A stretch of DNA of 64,000 bases, taken from the NCBI RefSeq assembly GCF_900103275.1, contig NZ_FNGP01000003.1, positions 310,001 through 374,000 of the forward strand, given 5' to 3'. This DNA comes from Tessaracoccus oleiagri (GTDB lineage Bacteria; Actinomycetota; Actinomycetes; Propionibacteriales; Propionibacteriaceae). Numbering within the stretch: the first letter of the stretch is position 1; the number at the start of each line of letters is the position of its first letter. The notes beneath the pieces were generated by a model. It ran no database searches and was not told the DNA's origin. It worked only from the letters and a program-made list of their open reading frames with translations. This document shows, piece by piece, positions 9,713-18,272 of this stretch. Made by a program: the position numbers and the translations under genes.

Positions 9713-10708
9713 ATGCCCGCTATGCCTGTCGCCTTCTCGGCGCTTATCCCGCTGCACGCGAACCCGGACGACGCCATCGAACCGCTGGTCGGATGGCAGT
9801 ACCTCACCGCGTGGACCTTCCCCTGGTGGGTGGTCCTGTCGCTCACCATCATCGCATGCCTGTACCTCTACGGAGTCCGGATCCTGCACAAGCGAGGCGA
9901 TCGCTGGCCGCTGTGGCGCACGTTCTCGTTCGTCGTCCTGGGGCTGGGCCTGATCGCGGTCGCCACCTTCAGCTTCCTTGGTGTGTACGACACGGTGCTG
10001 TTCTGGACGCACATGATCCAGCACATGGTGCTCAACATGATCGCCCCGGTATTCCTGGTCTCCGGCGCGCCCATGACGCTCGCGATCCGGGTGCTCCCGG
10101 TCCGGCCCCGCAAGTGGCTCCTGGCCGTCCTGCACAGCTGGGTGGCGAAGGTGCTCCTGTTCCCGCCGCTCACCCTCGGCATCATGATCGCGAGCCCGTT
10201 CCTCCTCTACCTCACCGGTTGGTACGAGCTGACGCTCACCAACGACTTCCACCACGACCTGCTCCACATCTACATGGTGACCATCGGCTACCTCTTCTTC
10301 ACGCCGCTGCTGGGCACCGACCCGCAGCCGTACAAGGTGCCGTACCCGCTGCGCATCCTCATGTTCATCCTCACCATGCCGTTCCACGCATTCCTCGGCG
10401 TCATGATCATGGGCTCGCGCCGGCTGATCGCCGAGGAGTGGTACGTCGCCTTCGAGCGTGACTGGGGGCTGAGCCCGCTCGACGACCAGGCCTGGGCGGG
10501 CGGGCTGATGTGGGCGACGGGCGACCTCACCATGGCGGCCGCCATGACGATCATCTTCGTCCGGTGGATCCAGGAGTCCAAGCGTGAGGAGCGTCGTCAC
10601 GACCGCATGATGGATCGCGAGGAGGCGCGGGCCCGTGCGGCGGCGGCCGCTGCGGAAGGGCTAGACTCTGCCGAGACGCACGAGAATTCCAATAAGGATG
10701 CAACATGA
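9713..10708 (+). CDS. ctaG: Cytochrome c oxidase assembly factor, caa3 CtaG family
   Basis: A 331-residue multi-pass membrane protein with conserved histidines (HMIQHM, DFHHDLLHIY, PFHAFLG) in its helices, matching the caa3_CtaG family involved in copper delivery and oxidase assembly. This is the Bacillus-type CtaG, unrelated to the Cox11-type protein of the same name. The C-terminal 50 residues are charged and Ala/Arg-rich. The ATG at 9713 is used; an ATG three codons later is also possible. The stop overlaps the next gene in an ATGA junction, and its divergent position beside ctaE supports a role with this oxidase. Confidence 0.9.
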   Translation: MPAMPVAFSALIPLHANPDDAIEPLVGWQYLTAWTFPWWVVLSLTIIACLYLYGVRILHKRGDRWPLWRTFSFVVLGLGLIAVATFSFLGVYDTVLFWTHMIQHMVLNMIAPVFLVSGAPMTLAIRVLPVRPRKWLLAVLHSWVAKVLLFPPLTLGIMIASPFLLYLTGWYELTLTNDFHHDLLHIYMVTIGYLFFTPLLGTDPQPYKVPYPLRILMFILTMPFHAFLGVMIMGSRRLIAEEWYVAFERDWGLSPLDDQAWAGGLMWATGDLTMAAAMTIIFVRWIQESKREERRHDRMMDREEARARAAAAAAEGLDSAETHENSNKDAT

Positions 10709-11106
10709 CGAACGACCCCTTGAAGGTGCTGGTCTACTCGGACAACCGGCTGGTCCGGGAACAGGTCAGGCTCACTCTCGGCAGGAAGGTCGCCGGCGAC
10801 CTCCCCGAGATCGAGGTCTTCGAGGTGGCCACCCACTCGGCGGTCCTGCGTGCGCTCGACTCCGGCACCGACTACTCACTCGTCATCCTCGACGGTGAGG
10901 CGCAGCCCTCCGGCGGCTTCGGGCTGGCCTACCAACTGAAGGACGAGTACGCGAACTGCCCGCCGGTCATGCTGCTCATCAAGCGCGGCGTCGACGCGTG
11001 GCTCGCCACCTGGTCGAAGGCGGAGGCCATCGCGCCTTACCCGTTGGACCCGTTCCAGATGCCCGAGCAGGCCGCCAACCTGCTGCGTGCGCGTCTGGCC
11101 GCCTGA
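10705..11106 (+). CDS. Pseudo-receiver (response-regulator-like) domain protein
   Basis: A stand-alone 133-residue protein with the predicted alternating beta-alpha pattern of a receiver domain. An acidic residue follows the first strand (VYSDNR) and there is an aspartate at the phospho-acceptor site (VILDGE). The usual lysine-proline near the end is replaced by APYPLDP, so normal phospho-switching is doubtful. No output domain is present. It is wedged between ctaG (ATGA overlap) and trpD (one-base overlap), so all three are probably co-transcribed. Its role is unknown. Confidence 0.75.
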   Translation: MTNDPLKVLVYSDNRLVREQVRLTLGRKVAGDLPEIEVFEVATHSAVLRALDSGTDYSLVILDGEAQPSGGFGLAYQLKDEYANCPPVMLLIKRGVDAWLATWSKAEAIAPYPLDPFQMPEQAANLLRARLAA

Positions 11107-12137
11107 TGTACACCTGGCCCGAAATCCTGACCGGCCTGGTCCGCAGCGAGGGGCTCGAGACCGACGGCGCCATGTGGGCGCTCGACGAGATCCTCAACGG
11201 CCGCGCCTCCGACGTGCAGATCGCGGCGCTGCTGACCGCGCTCCGCGCGAAGGGCGAGACGGAGGACGAGATCCGCGGTCTCGCCCAGGCGATGCTGAAC
11301 AACTCGCTGCCCATCGAACTCACCCGCGAGGCGGTCGACATCGTCGGCACCGGCGGTGACCGCGCCAACACGGTCAACATCTCCACCATGGCGGCCATCG
11401 TCGCCTCCTCCGCCGGCGCCCGCGTGGTCAAGCACGGCTCGCGGGCCGCGTCCTCCCAGTCGGGCACCGCGGACACGCTGGAGGCCCTCGGCGTGAACAT
11501 CGAGGTGGCGCCCGAGAAGCAGGCCGGGATCCTCGAGCGCACCAACATCGCGTTCCTGTTCGCGCAGCTGTACCACTCGGCGATGAAGAACGTCAGCGCC
11601 GTGCGCCGCCAGCTCGCGATCCAGACCACGTTCAACTTCCTCGGCCCGCTCGCCAACCCCGCGCAACCCCTGGCCATGGCGCTGGGCGTCGCCGACGACG
11701 AGATGGCGCCGGTCATGGCGCGGGTCATCGCGTCGCGCGGCGGACGGGGGTTGGTGTTCCGCGGGTTCGACGGCCTCGACGAGCTGACCACCACATCTCC
11801 ATCCGACGTCTGGGTGGTGGCCGACGGCAAGGTCCACCGGACCGCGCTGGACCCGCAGAAGCTCGGCCTCGCGCCGGCCGCGCCCGCCGACCTCGTGGGG
11901 GGACCGCCCGCGCACAACGCGCAGGTGGCGCGTGAACTCGTCGAGGGCAAGCGGGGACCGGTGCGCGACATCGTGCTGCTGAACGCCGCAGCGGCGCTGC
12001 TCGCCTTCCACGGCCCCGAGCTCGAGGAGGAGGTCGAGCCGCAGGTCGGTCGCTACCTGGACCAGGCCGCAGAGGCGATCGACAGCGGGCGCAGCCGCGA
12101 GAACCTGGACCTCTGGATCGAGCTCACGAACCGCTGA
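11106..12137 (+). CDS. trpD: Anthranilate phosphoribosyltransferase
   Basis: A 343-residue enzyme that joins anthranilate to PRPP in tryptophan synthesis. The PRPP-binding GTGGD loop followed by NTVNIST, the KHGSRAASS segment and the downstream DELT motif are all present and the length is normal. The ATG at 11106 overlaps the preceding stop by one base. It is away from other trp genes, as also happens in Mycobacterium tuberculosis, where trpD lies near ctaE. Its 3' end overlaps a convergent gene by 14 bases. Confidence 0.95.
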   Translation: MYTWPEILTGLVRSEGLETDGAMWALDEILNGRASDVQIAALLTALRAKGETEDEIRGLAQAMLNNSLPIELTREAVDIVGTGGDRANTVNISTMAAIVASSAGARVVKHGSRAASSQSGTADTLEALGVNIEVAPEKQAGILERTNIAFLFAQLYHSAMKNVSAVRRQLAIQTTFNFLGPLANPAQPLAMALGVADDEMAPVMARVIASRGGRGLVFRGFDGLDELTTTSPSDVWVVADGKVHRTALDPQKLGLAPAAPADLVGGPPAHNAQVARELVEGKRGPVRDIVLLNAAAALLAFHGPELEEEVEPQVGRYLDQAAEAIDSGRSRENLDLWIELTNR

Positions 12138-12774
12138 CCGGCCACCACACCGCGACGAGCGGGCCCAGCCACAGCCACGGCCCGTACGGCAGGAGGCGCC
12201 GGCCGCGCACGGTGAAGGCGATCGCGGCGACGGCGCCCAGCGCCGTCCCGACGAGGAACGCCCACACCCAGCCGACGGCGCCCCCCGGCCCGGCGACCGC
12301 CCCGATCACCGCGGCGAGCCGCACGTCGCCGAACCCGAACGAGCTGCTGAACCGCCACACCAGCCAGAAGACGCCGTAGGCGGCCACTGCCCCGACGAAC
12401 GACGCTAGGCCGGCCCACGGGTCCGCCACGGCGCGCAGCGACACTCCCGCCCCGACGAGCACCCACATCGGGTACATCAGGCGGTTGGGCAGGTAGGTGG
12501 TGTGCGCGTCGACGTAGACCAATGGGGCCCCGAGCGCGACGTAGCCGAACCAGGCCGGCCAGGCCTCCGGCGGCGTGGCGAGGTAGACGCTGCCGGCGGC
12601 GGCGGCTAGGGCGCCGGCCACGGTCGCGTGCCGCGCGGTGCCGAGGCGGGAGAAGTCCGGTCGCTCGTCGCCCTCCTCGACGAAGGCGGTCAGCCGCGGG
12701 GCCACGAACCGTTGCACGGCGACGGCGACGGCCACCGTCGAGATCCACACCACCCACAGCCACATGGCCAGCAC
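12124..12774 (-). CDS. A24-type prepilin peptidase-like membrane protein
   Basis: A 216-residue protein with about six hydrophobic helices. It has the two aspartate sites of type IV prepilin peptidases: one in YVDAHTTYLPNRLMYP and one in FGFGDVRLAA (the FGDVR variant of the GXGD motif). The N-terminal zinc/methylase domain of full-length PilD is missing, common in actinobacterial forms. The GTG at 12774 is chosen because GAGG lies seven bases upstream; an ATG at 12765 is an alternative. No pilus genes are visible in the window, so its substrate is unknown. Confidence 0.75.
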   Translation of the reverse strand: MLAMWLWVVWISTVAVAVAVQRFVAPRLTAFVEEGDERPDFSRLGTARHATVAGALAAAAGSVYLATPPEAWPAWFGYVALGAPLVYVDAHTTYLPNRLMYPMWVLVGAGVSLRAVADPWAGLASFVGAVAAYGVFWLVWRFSSSFGFGDVRLAAVIGAVAGPGGAVGWVWAFLVGTALGAVAAIAFTVRGRRLLPYGPWLWLGPLVAVWWPVSGS

Positions 12775-12841
12775 GATAACGCCTCGGGCTTCGCCCGCGC
12801 GCCGGGCGCCACGGGGTTGTGGAGAAGCCGGGGACGCGAGA

Positions 12842-12867
12842 CGGGGCGCCGCCGCAGCGACGCCCCG
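12842..12867 (-). terminator. Weak hairpin downstream of the sunset-domain gene
   Basis: A 7-base-pair GC stem (12842-12848 with 12861-12867) and 12-base loop lies just past the stop of the minus-strand gene at 12884. There is no T tract, so termination is only a suggestion. Confidence 0.3.
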
Positions 12868-12883
12868 CCCTCGATCGGTCGTG

Positions 12884-13807
12884 TCAGCGCTGTGCGCGCG
12901 TGAAGCCCGCCCTCTCGGCGGCCTCCTCGGACTCGAACCACACCTCGGCGATGGTGCGCTCGTACCCACCCGAGCCCGGGACGTGGTACTTCATCGAGCG
13001 CTCGTTGCCCTTGATGGTGAAGCCCTCGGGCGGGGTCTCGCCCACGTAGGAGCCCTCTCCGTACCGGGCCTCGGTGCCGGTCGCCGACTCGGAGGCCGAC
13101 TCGGCGGCCGGCTCGGCGGCGACGGCCTCCTCCGTCTGCTCCTGGATGCGGTCCTGCTCAGGCATCGACTCGGCCACCTCCTCGGTGGCCTCCCGGGCGA
13201 CCGCCTCGTTCTCGGCGGCCTCGGACATCGCGTCCGAGTCGGCGGCGACCTTGGCGGCGGTGGCGAAGGTGTCGTTGTTGTTGACGTACGCGCGGGACGG
13301 CTCGTGCGCGGTCCAGCCGTCGTCCTTCGGCGCCAGGAAGTGGCGCACCGCCGCGACGGCGCCCGCGACGATGGCTCCGAGGGCGATCACCTTGACGAAG
13401 GTCTTGAAGGGGTTCGTCTTCTTGACCGGCTTGATCGCCTCGGCCAGGCGCTCGGGGTGCTCGGCGGCGGCGTGCAGCGCGCGGGAGAGTCGCGGCAGGT
13501 AGTCGTCGGCGACCTTGTAGCGGGCGGTCTCGACGGCCGGCTGGACCCTGTCGAGTGCGCCGCGGAGCTGCGGTTCGATCTCGTCCAGCTTGCGGGCGGC
13601 GTAGTCCGCGGAGCGGACGCGCGCGTCGTGGATCGCGGGCGCGGCCTGCGCCTGCGCCTTCGCCAGCGCATCCTGCGCCCTGACGAGTCCCTCGTCGAGC
13701 AGCACCTGCGCCTTGATCATCGATTCCTTGAGTGCCTTCTGCCCGTACTCGGCGGCGGCGGATGCCTGATCCGCGGCGGCCTTCCGTAGCTCTTGTGACT
13801 TTCGCAC
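12884..13807 (-). CDS. Membrane protein with a C-terminal sunset domain
   Basis: A 307-residue protein in four parts: an Ala/Gln-rich helical region to about residue 110, a transmembrane segment near 140-160 ([17 protein letters not shown]), a long acidic low-complexity stretch, and a compact 40-residue C-terminus. That end has the pattern [32 protein letters not shown], which matches the actinobacterial sunset domain seen at the ends of several unrelated proteins such as ArfC. The domain's function is not known to me. GGAGGT just upstream supports the GTG at 13807. The topology suggests the tail and acidic region lie on one face of the membrane. Confidence 0.75.
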   Translation of the reverse strand: MRKSQELRKAAADQASAAAEYGQKALKESMIKAQVLLDEGLVRAQDALAKAQAQAAPAIHDARVRSADYAARKLDEIEPQLRGALDRVQPAVETARYKVADDYLPRLSRALHAAAEHPERLAEAIKPVKKTNPFKTFVKVIALGAIVAGAVAAVRHFLAPKDDGWTAHEPSRAYVNNNDTFATAAKVAADSDAMSEAAENEAVAREATEEVAESMPEQDRIQEQTEEAVAAEPAAESASESATGTEARYGEGSYVGETPPEGFTIKGNERSMKYHVPGSGGYERTIAEVWFESEEAAERAGFTRAQR

Positions 13808-13942
13808 AAGTACCTCCCATGATTGTTGTGGCTCGTGGTCGAGCAGCCTCTACGCTACCCGCCGATCGGGTTGCATGAAGGGTTGCGGGGCAGAAAGCTG
13901 GGGATCTGCAAGACTGGACGCCAGCCAATCGAAAGGAAGCCA

Positions 13943-14452
<510 letters not shown>

Positions 14453-14463
14453 CGCACCCGCGG

Positions 14464-16182
14464 TCAGCTGGCCAGCGGCAGCTCGGACGGCCCGAGCAGC
14501 TGCGTGGCCAGCTGGCTGGGCGTCAGCCCCGCCCTGAGCGGCCACGCCCACTCTCCCTCGATCTCGATCAGGCGGATGCCCGGCAGCTCAAGCCAGGCCG
14601 CCACGCGCTCCGCCTCCTCCACGGTGCAGGCGGGCAGCCCCGTACCGGGCGGCAGCACCGTCTCGCCGGCAACGGCGGCAGCCTCCGCGGTCTCCCTCGC
14701 GGTCCTCGACGGCGCATGGGCCGCGGCGGCCAGCTTCCCGTAGCGGATGACGTGGATGTCCCAGCCGCCCGCCACCGGCAGGCCCGCCACGATCTGCGGG
14801 CAAGCCGCCAACGACTTGAGCCGATGCAGCCGCACCGACGCGCGCACGTAGGCCTCCAGCCGTCGCGAGATCTCCCCGGCTTCCTCGTAGCGCTGCCCCT
14901 CGACAAGCTTGCGCATGCGGGCCGTCACGGCGTCGAGCACGGGGTCGACGTCGCCGGTCCAGGCGGCGCGGACGGCCTCCACGATCCCGTCGTAGGCCTT
15001 GGCGCCGTCGCCCAACAGGCAGGGGGCGACGCAGCGTCCCATCTCGCCCAGCGCGCAACTGGCGCTCGCGGTGTGCGCCGACAACCGGGTGTTGCAGCGT
15101 CGCAGCTTGAAGGCGTCGAACAGCGCGAACGACACCTCCTCGGCCGCGCGCCGGCTGGTGAACGGCCCGAAGTGCGGTGCGTCGCTGCGCACCTGCGCCA
15201 CGACGGAGAGGCGGGGGAAGGCCTCGTCGGTGAGCCGCAGCCACTTCAGTTGCTCCTGCTTCTTCGAGCGGCGGTTGTACCGGGGGCCGAGGCTCAGGAT
15301 CATGCGCAGCTCGCGCACCTCGGCCTCGAGGTCCGTGGCGCACTCGACGTGCCTTACCGCGGTGGCGACCCGGACCATCTCGTGGATGCGGGCGCGCTTC
15401 TCACCGGCCGAGAAGTACGAGCGGACGCGTCGGCGCAGGTTGTTGGACTTCCCGACGTAGAGCACCTCCTCCGGGCGCCCCTCGTCCTCCCGCACGAAGT
15501 AGTAGACGCCCGGACGCTCGGGCAGGTCCTGGGCCCAGGTGCGCTTCGCGCGGCGGTCGGGGGAGACCTGCAGCGTGAACTCGAGCAGATCCTCGAGCGT
15601 GTGGACGCCCAAGTTGCCGACCCGTTCGAGGAGCCCGTGGAGGACGTCGACGGTGGCGCGGGCGTCGGAGAGCGCCCGGTGGTTGGGCACGGTGGTGGCG
15701 CCGAAGTGCGCGGCCAGGGTGGCCAGCTTGCAGTTGCGGACCTCGTCGCGGAGCAGCGCGCAACGGGCCAGGGCGACGGTGTCCACGACGGAGGGGCGCG
15801 GCCAGGTCAGCCCCACCTCCGCGTAGCCGCGCTTCAGGAAGCCGACGTCGAAGCGGGCGTTGTGCGCGACGAGCGTGGCCCCGGCGGCGAAGTCCGCGAA
15901 CCGGGGCAGCACGTCGTCCAAGGAGGGCGCCGTGGCGACCATCTGCTGCGAGATGCCGGTGAGGACCTGTATCATCGCCGGGATGGGCTGGTCGGGGCGC
16001 ACGAGCGTCTGGAACTCGCCGATGACCTCACCGGCCCGGACCTTCACCGCCCCGATCTCCGTGATCGAGGAGTCGGGGCCGCCGCCGGTGGTCTCGAGGT
16101 CGACGACCACGAAGGTGACCTCGGGCAGGAAGGTGCCCAGGTCGTCGAAGGACGGCTGGAGATCGAGGACGGATTCCGACAT
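14464..16182 (-). CDS. DEDDh exonuclease fused to GIY-YIG / UvrC-like nuclease region
   Basis: A 572-residue fusion. The first ~190 residues form a DnaQ-like 3'-5' exonuclease with VVDLETTG, VAHNARFDVGFL and the HRALSDA motif. A GIY-YIG nuclease follows (GVYYFV and LYVGKSNNLRRRV), then a region like the N-terminal half of UvrC including a cysteine-containing segment (CNTRLSAHT to RCVAPCL). It lacks the UvrC RNase H-like and HhH parts. From memory, Mycobacterium has the same protein close to trpD. A DNA-repair role is likely. The ATG at 16182 follows a weak G-rich site; upstream residues in the open frame look non-coding. Confidence 0.88.
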   Translation of the reverse strand: MSESVLDLQPSFDDLGTFLPEVTFVVVDLETTGGGPDSSITEIGAVKVRAGEVIGEFQTLVRPDQPIPAMIQVLTGISQQMVATAPSLDDVLPRFADFAAGATLVAHNARFDVGFLKRGYAEVGLTWPRPSVVDTVALARCALLRDEVRNCKLATLAAHFGATTVPNHRALSDARATVDVLHGLLERVGNLGVHTLEDLLEFTLQVSPDRRAKRTWAQDLPERPGVYYFVREDEGRPEEVLYVGKSNNLRRRVRSYFSAGEKRARIHEMVRVATAVRHVECATDLEAEVRELRMILSLGPRYNRRSKKQEQLKWLRLTDEAFPRLSVVAQVRSDAPHFGPFTSRRAAEEVSFALFDAFKLRRCNTRLSAHTASASCALGEMGRCVAPCLLGDGAKAYDGIVEAVRAAWTGDVDPVLDAVTARMRKLVEGQRYEEAGEISRRLEAYVRASVRLHRLKSLAACPQIVAGLPVAGGWDIHVIRYGKLAAAAHAPSRTARETAEAAAVAGETVLPPGTGLPACTVEEAERVAAWLELPGIRLIEIEGEWAWPLRAGLTPSQLATQLLGPSELPLAS

Positions 16183-16252
16183 GCCCCGCAGAGTAGTCAC
16201 GGCCTCTGACAGGGATCGACCGACCCGCGGTCGGCGATTCTGCGATACCCGT

Positions 16253-16281
16253 TTGGGAATACCCTGAGGAGGGCTTAGGAT
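16253..16281 (+). promoter_or_regulatory. Likely promoter of the NlpC/P60 gene
   Basis: TTGGGA at 16253-16258 and TAGGAT at 16276-16281 are spaced by 17 bases. They lie 36 bases upstream of the GTG at 16318, which has AGGAG at 16307-16311. Confidence 0.5.
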
Positions 16282-16317
16282 TCTCTCAGATTTCCAGTCG
16301 TCAACCAGGAGCACCAC

Positions 16318-17436
16318 GTGAAGCTCGCCCGCCTCGTACTGACGGGGATCGTCGTCGGATCCCTGCTGGCCGTCGACAACCTCGCCTTCTCGGACCCCGA
16401 CGCGGTGTCGGAGGCCAAGAGCCAACTCGACTCCCTCCACGAGCAGGTGTCCGCCATCGAGCAGGAGGCCATCGACGCGGGTGCCAAGGCCGAGCAGGCC
16501 AGGGCCGACCTCGAGCGTGCGCAGCAGGACCTGCGCACCCAGGAAGAACGTGTCGCCAAGCTCTCCGACGAGATCGGCGGGCTGGCCGTCATGCAGATGC
16601 AGCAGGGCACGTTCGACCTCACGATGGAGCTCCTCACCACCGCCACTGACGACACCTTCCTGAGCTCGCTCGCCACCATCCAGTCGGAGACGGAGCGCTC
16701 CAACGCCAGCCTGCAGCAGTTGCAGAATGACCAGGCACGACTGGACGTCCTGCGCGCCCAGGCAGAGCAGGCCAAGGGCGAGATGGAGGCCAACCTCGCC
16801 ACGCTGGAGCAGCGCGCCGAGGAGTACAAGGCCAAGGAGGCCGAAGCCCAGCGCGTCTACGACCAGCTGAAGGCCGAGGAGCAGGAGCGTCTGCGCCGAC
16901 TCCAGGAAGAGGAGGAGCGGCGCGCCGCCGAGGCTGCCCGCCGCGAGGCGGAGGCCGCCGAGGCGCGGCTGGCCGCACGCCGGCCCAGCAACTCCCGCAG
17001 CGAGGAGCGTGCCTCCGAGACCGCTGCCCCGGCAGCAGCATCAGCAGCGGCAGCGGAGCCGACGCCTGTCGCCGCCCCCGACGGCAGCCGCGCCCAACGG
17101 GTCATCAACGCCGCCCTCGCGCAGGTGGGCAAGCAGTACGTGATGGGCACCGCGGGGCCGAACACCTTCGACTGCTCCGGGCTCACCTCCTACGCGTACC
17201 GCCAGGTGGGCATCAGCCTGCCCCGCACGTCCCGGGCCCAGTACTCCGGCGCGGGGCGCGCCGTCTCTCTTAGCGACATCCAGCCCGGCGACCTCGTGTT
17301 CTACTACTCCGGCCCGAGCCACGTCGGCATCTACATCGGAAACGGCAAGATCGTGCACGCGGCCAACCCGCGCACCGACGTCAACGTCGCCGGCCTCCAC
17401 TCGATGCCGATCAAGGGCGTCCGCCGCGTCCTCTGA
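16318..17436 (+). CDS. Secreted NlpC/P60 peptidoglycan endopeptidase (RipA/B-like)
   Basis: This 372-residue protein begins with a signal peptide. It continues with a long coiled coil (about residues 30-225) rich in Glu, Gln and Arg, an Ala/Pro linker, and a C-terminal NlpC/P60 domain with the triad C286 (FDCSGL), H335 (SHVGIY) and H347 (IVHAAN). Such enzymes cut stem peptides in peptidoglycan and aid cell separation; the coiled coil often blocks the active site or binds an FtsEX-type activator. A related gene lies at the same place in Mycobacterium (from memory). It is expressed from its own promoter. Confidence 0.9.
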   Translation: MKLARLVLTGIVVGSLLAVDNLAFSDPDAVSEAKSQLDSLHEQVSAIEQEAIDAGAKAEQARADLERAQQDLRTQEERVAKLSDEIGGLAVMQMQQGTFDLTMELLTTATDDTFLSSLATIQSETERSNASLQQLQNDQARLDVLRAQAEQAKGEMEANLATLEQRAEEYKAKEAEAQRVYDQLKAEEQERLRRLQEEEERRAAEAARREAEAAEARLAARRPSNSRSEERASETAAPAAASAAAAEPTPVAAPDGSRAQRVINAALAQVGKQYVMGTAGPNTFDCSGLTSYAYRQVGISLPRTSRAQYSGAGRAVSLSDIQPGDLVFYYSGPSHVGIYIGNGKIVHAANPRTDVNVAGLHSMPIKGVRRVL

Positions 17437-17461
17437 CGTCCCGACGGATTCGCGCGCTCCT

Positions 17462-17501
17462 TTGTCCACCGTCGGAGGACGGTCCTAGACTGACCTCCGA
17501 C
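17462..17501 (+). promoter_or_regulatory. Promoter of the plsC two-component operon inside an inverted repeat
   Basis: TTGTCC (17462-17467) and TAGACT (17486-17491) are 18 bases apart. An 8-base inverted repeat, GTCGGAGG at 17471-17478 and CCTCCGAC at 17494-17501, flanks the -10 hexamer with a 15-base spacer. This is where a dimeric repressor could sit. It could also form an RNA hairpin only if transcription started further upstream. Confidence 0.45.
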
Positions 17502-17519
17502 CCACGACGAAGGAGCGCG

Positions 17520-18272
17520 TTGCTTACCTACCAGCTCTTCAAGCAGTTGATCTTCCGGCCGCTGGTGAAGTGGGGCTTCCGGGCCCGCGTCATCGGCATG
17601 GAGAACGTGCCAGCGGGCGGGGGCGCGATCCTGGCGAGCAACCACATCGCCACCATGGACTCGATCATCATCCCGGCGATGCTGCCGCGCGAGGTGACGT
17701 TCCCGGCCAAGGCCGAACTGTTCAAGGGCACGAGCGCGGGCGGCCGCATCGTCGCATGGTTCCTGCGTTCGGTGGGCATGGTGCCCATGGAGCGCGGAGG
17801 CGGCAGGGCTGCAGCCGAGTCGCTCCAGAAGATCTCCAAGGTGCTGGCCGAGGGCAAGCTCGTCGCGATCTACCCCGAGGGCACCCGCTCCCCGGACGGC
17901 AGGCTGTACAAGGGCCACACCGGGATGGCGCGCATGGCGCTGCGGCACGACGTGCCCGTGCTGCCCGTGGGGGTGGTCGGCGCGCAGACGGTACGCGGGC
18001 TATTCGGCATCCCGTGGGTCCGCAGGCCGCTCGTCGTGGTGGGGGAGCCCCTCTACTTCGGGGAGTACGCGGGCAGCAACGAGATGAAGGTGCAGCGCTA
18101 CGTCACCGACGAGGTCATGGCCGCCATCCAGCGCCTCACGGGCCAGGCCTACGTCGACGTCTACGGTTCCCGCGTCAAGCACGGCGACCTCAAGGGCGCG
18201 GACCTCACCCAGTACGAGATCGAGGGCCCCGGGGGCAAGGAGCCGCCCGCGGTCGCCCCGGAGGCCGGGTGA
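17520..18272 (+). CDS. plsC: 1-acyl-sn-glycerol-3-phosphate acyltransferase (PlsC family)
   Basis: A 250-residue membrane-associated acyltransferase that would make phosphatidic acid or a related acylated lipid. The catalytic NHIATMD motif (N41, H42, D47) and the YPEGTRS motif are present. The TTG at 17520 is well supported by AAGGAG at 17510-17515. It overlaps the histidine kinase gene by four bases (GTGA), so lipid synthesis and the two-component system are co-expressed. The acyl acceptor is not proven; some actinobacterial paralogues act on glycolipids or lysophospholipids. Confidence 0.85.
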   Translation: MLTYQLFKQLIFRPLVKWGFRARVIGMENVPAGGGAILASNHIATMDSIIIPAMLPREVTFPAKAELFKGTSAGGRIVAWFLRSVGMVPMERGGGRAAAESLQKISKVLAEGKLVAIYPEGTRSPDGRLYKGHTGMARMALRHDVPVLPVGVVGAQTVRGLFGIPWVRRPLVVVGEPLYFGEYAGSNEMKVQRYVTDEVMAAIQRLTGQAYVDVYGSRVKHGDLKGADLTQYEIEGPGGKEPPAVAPEAG

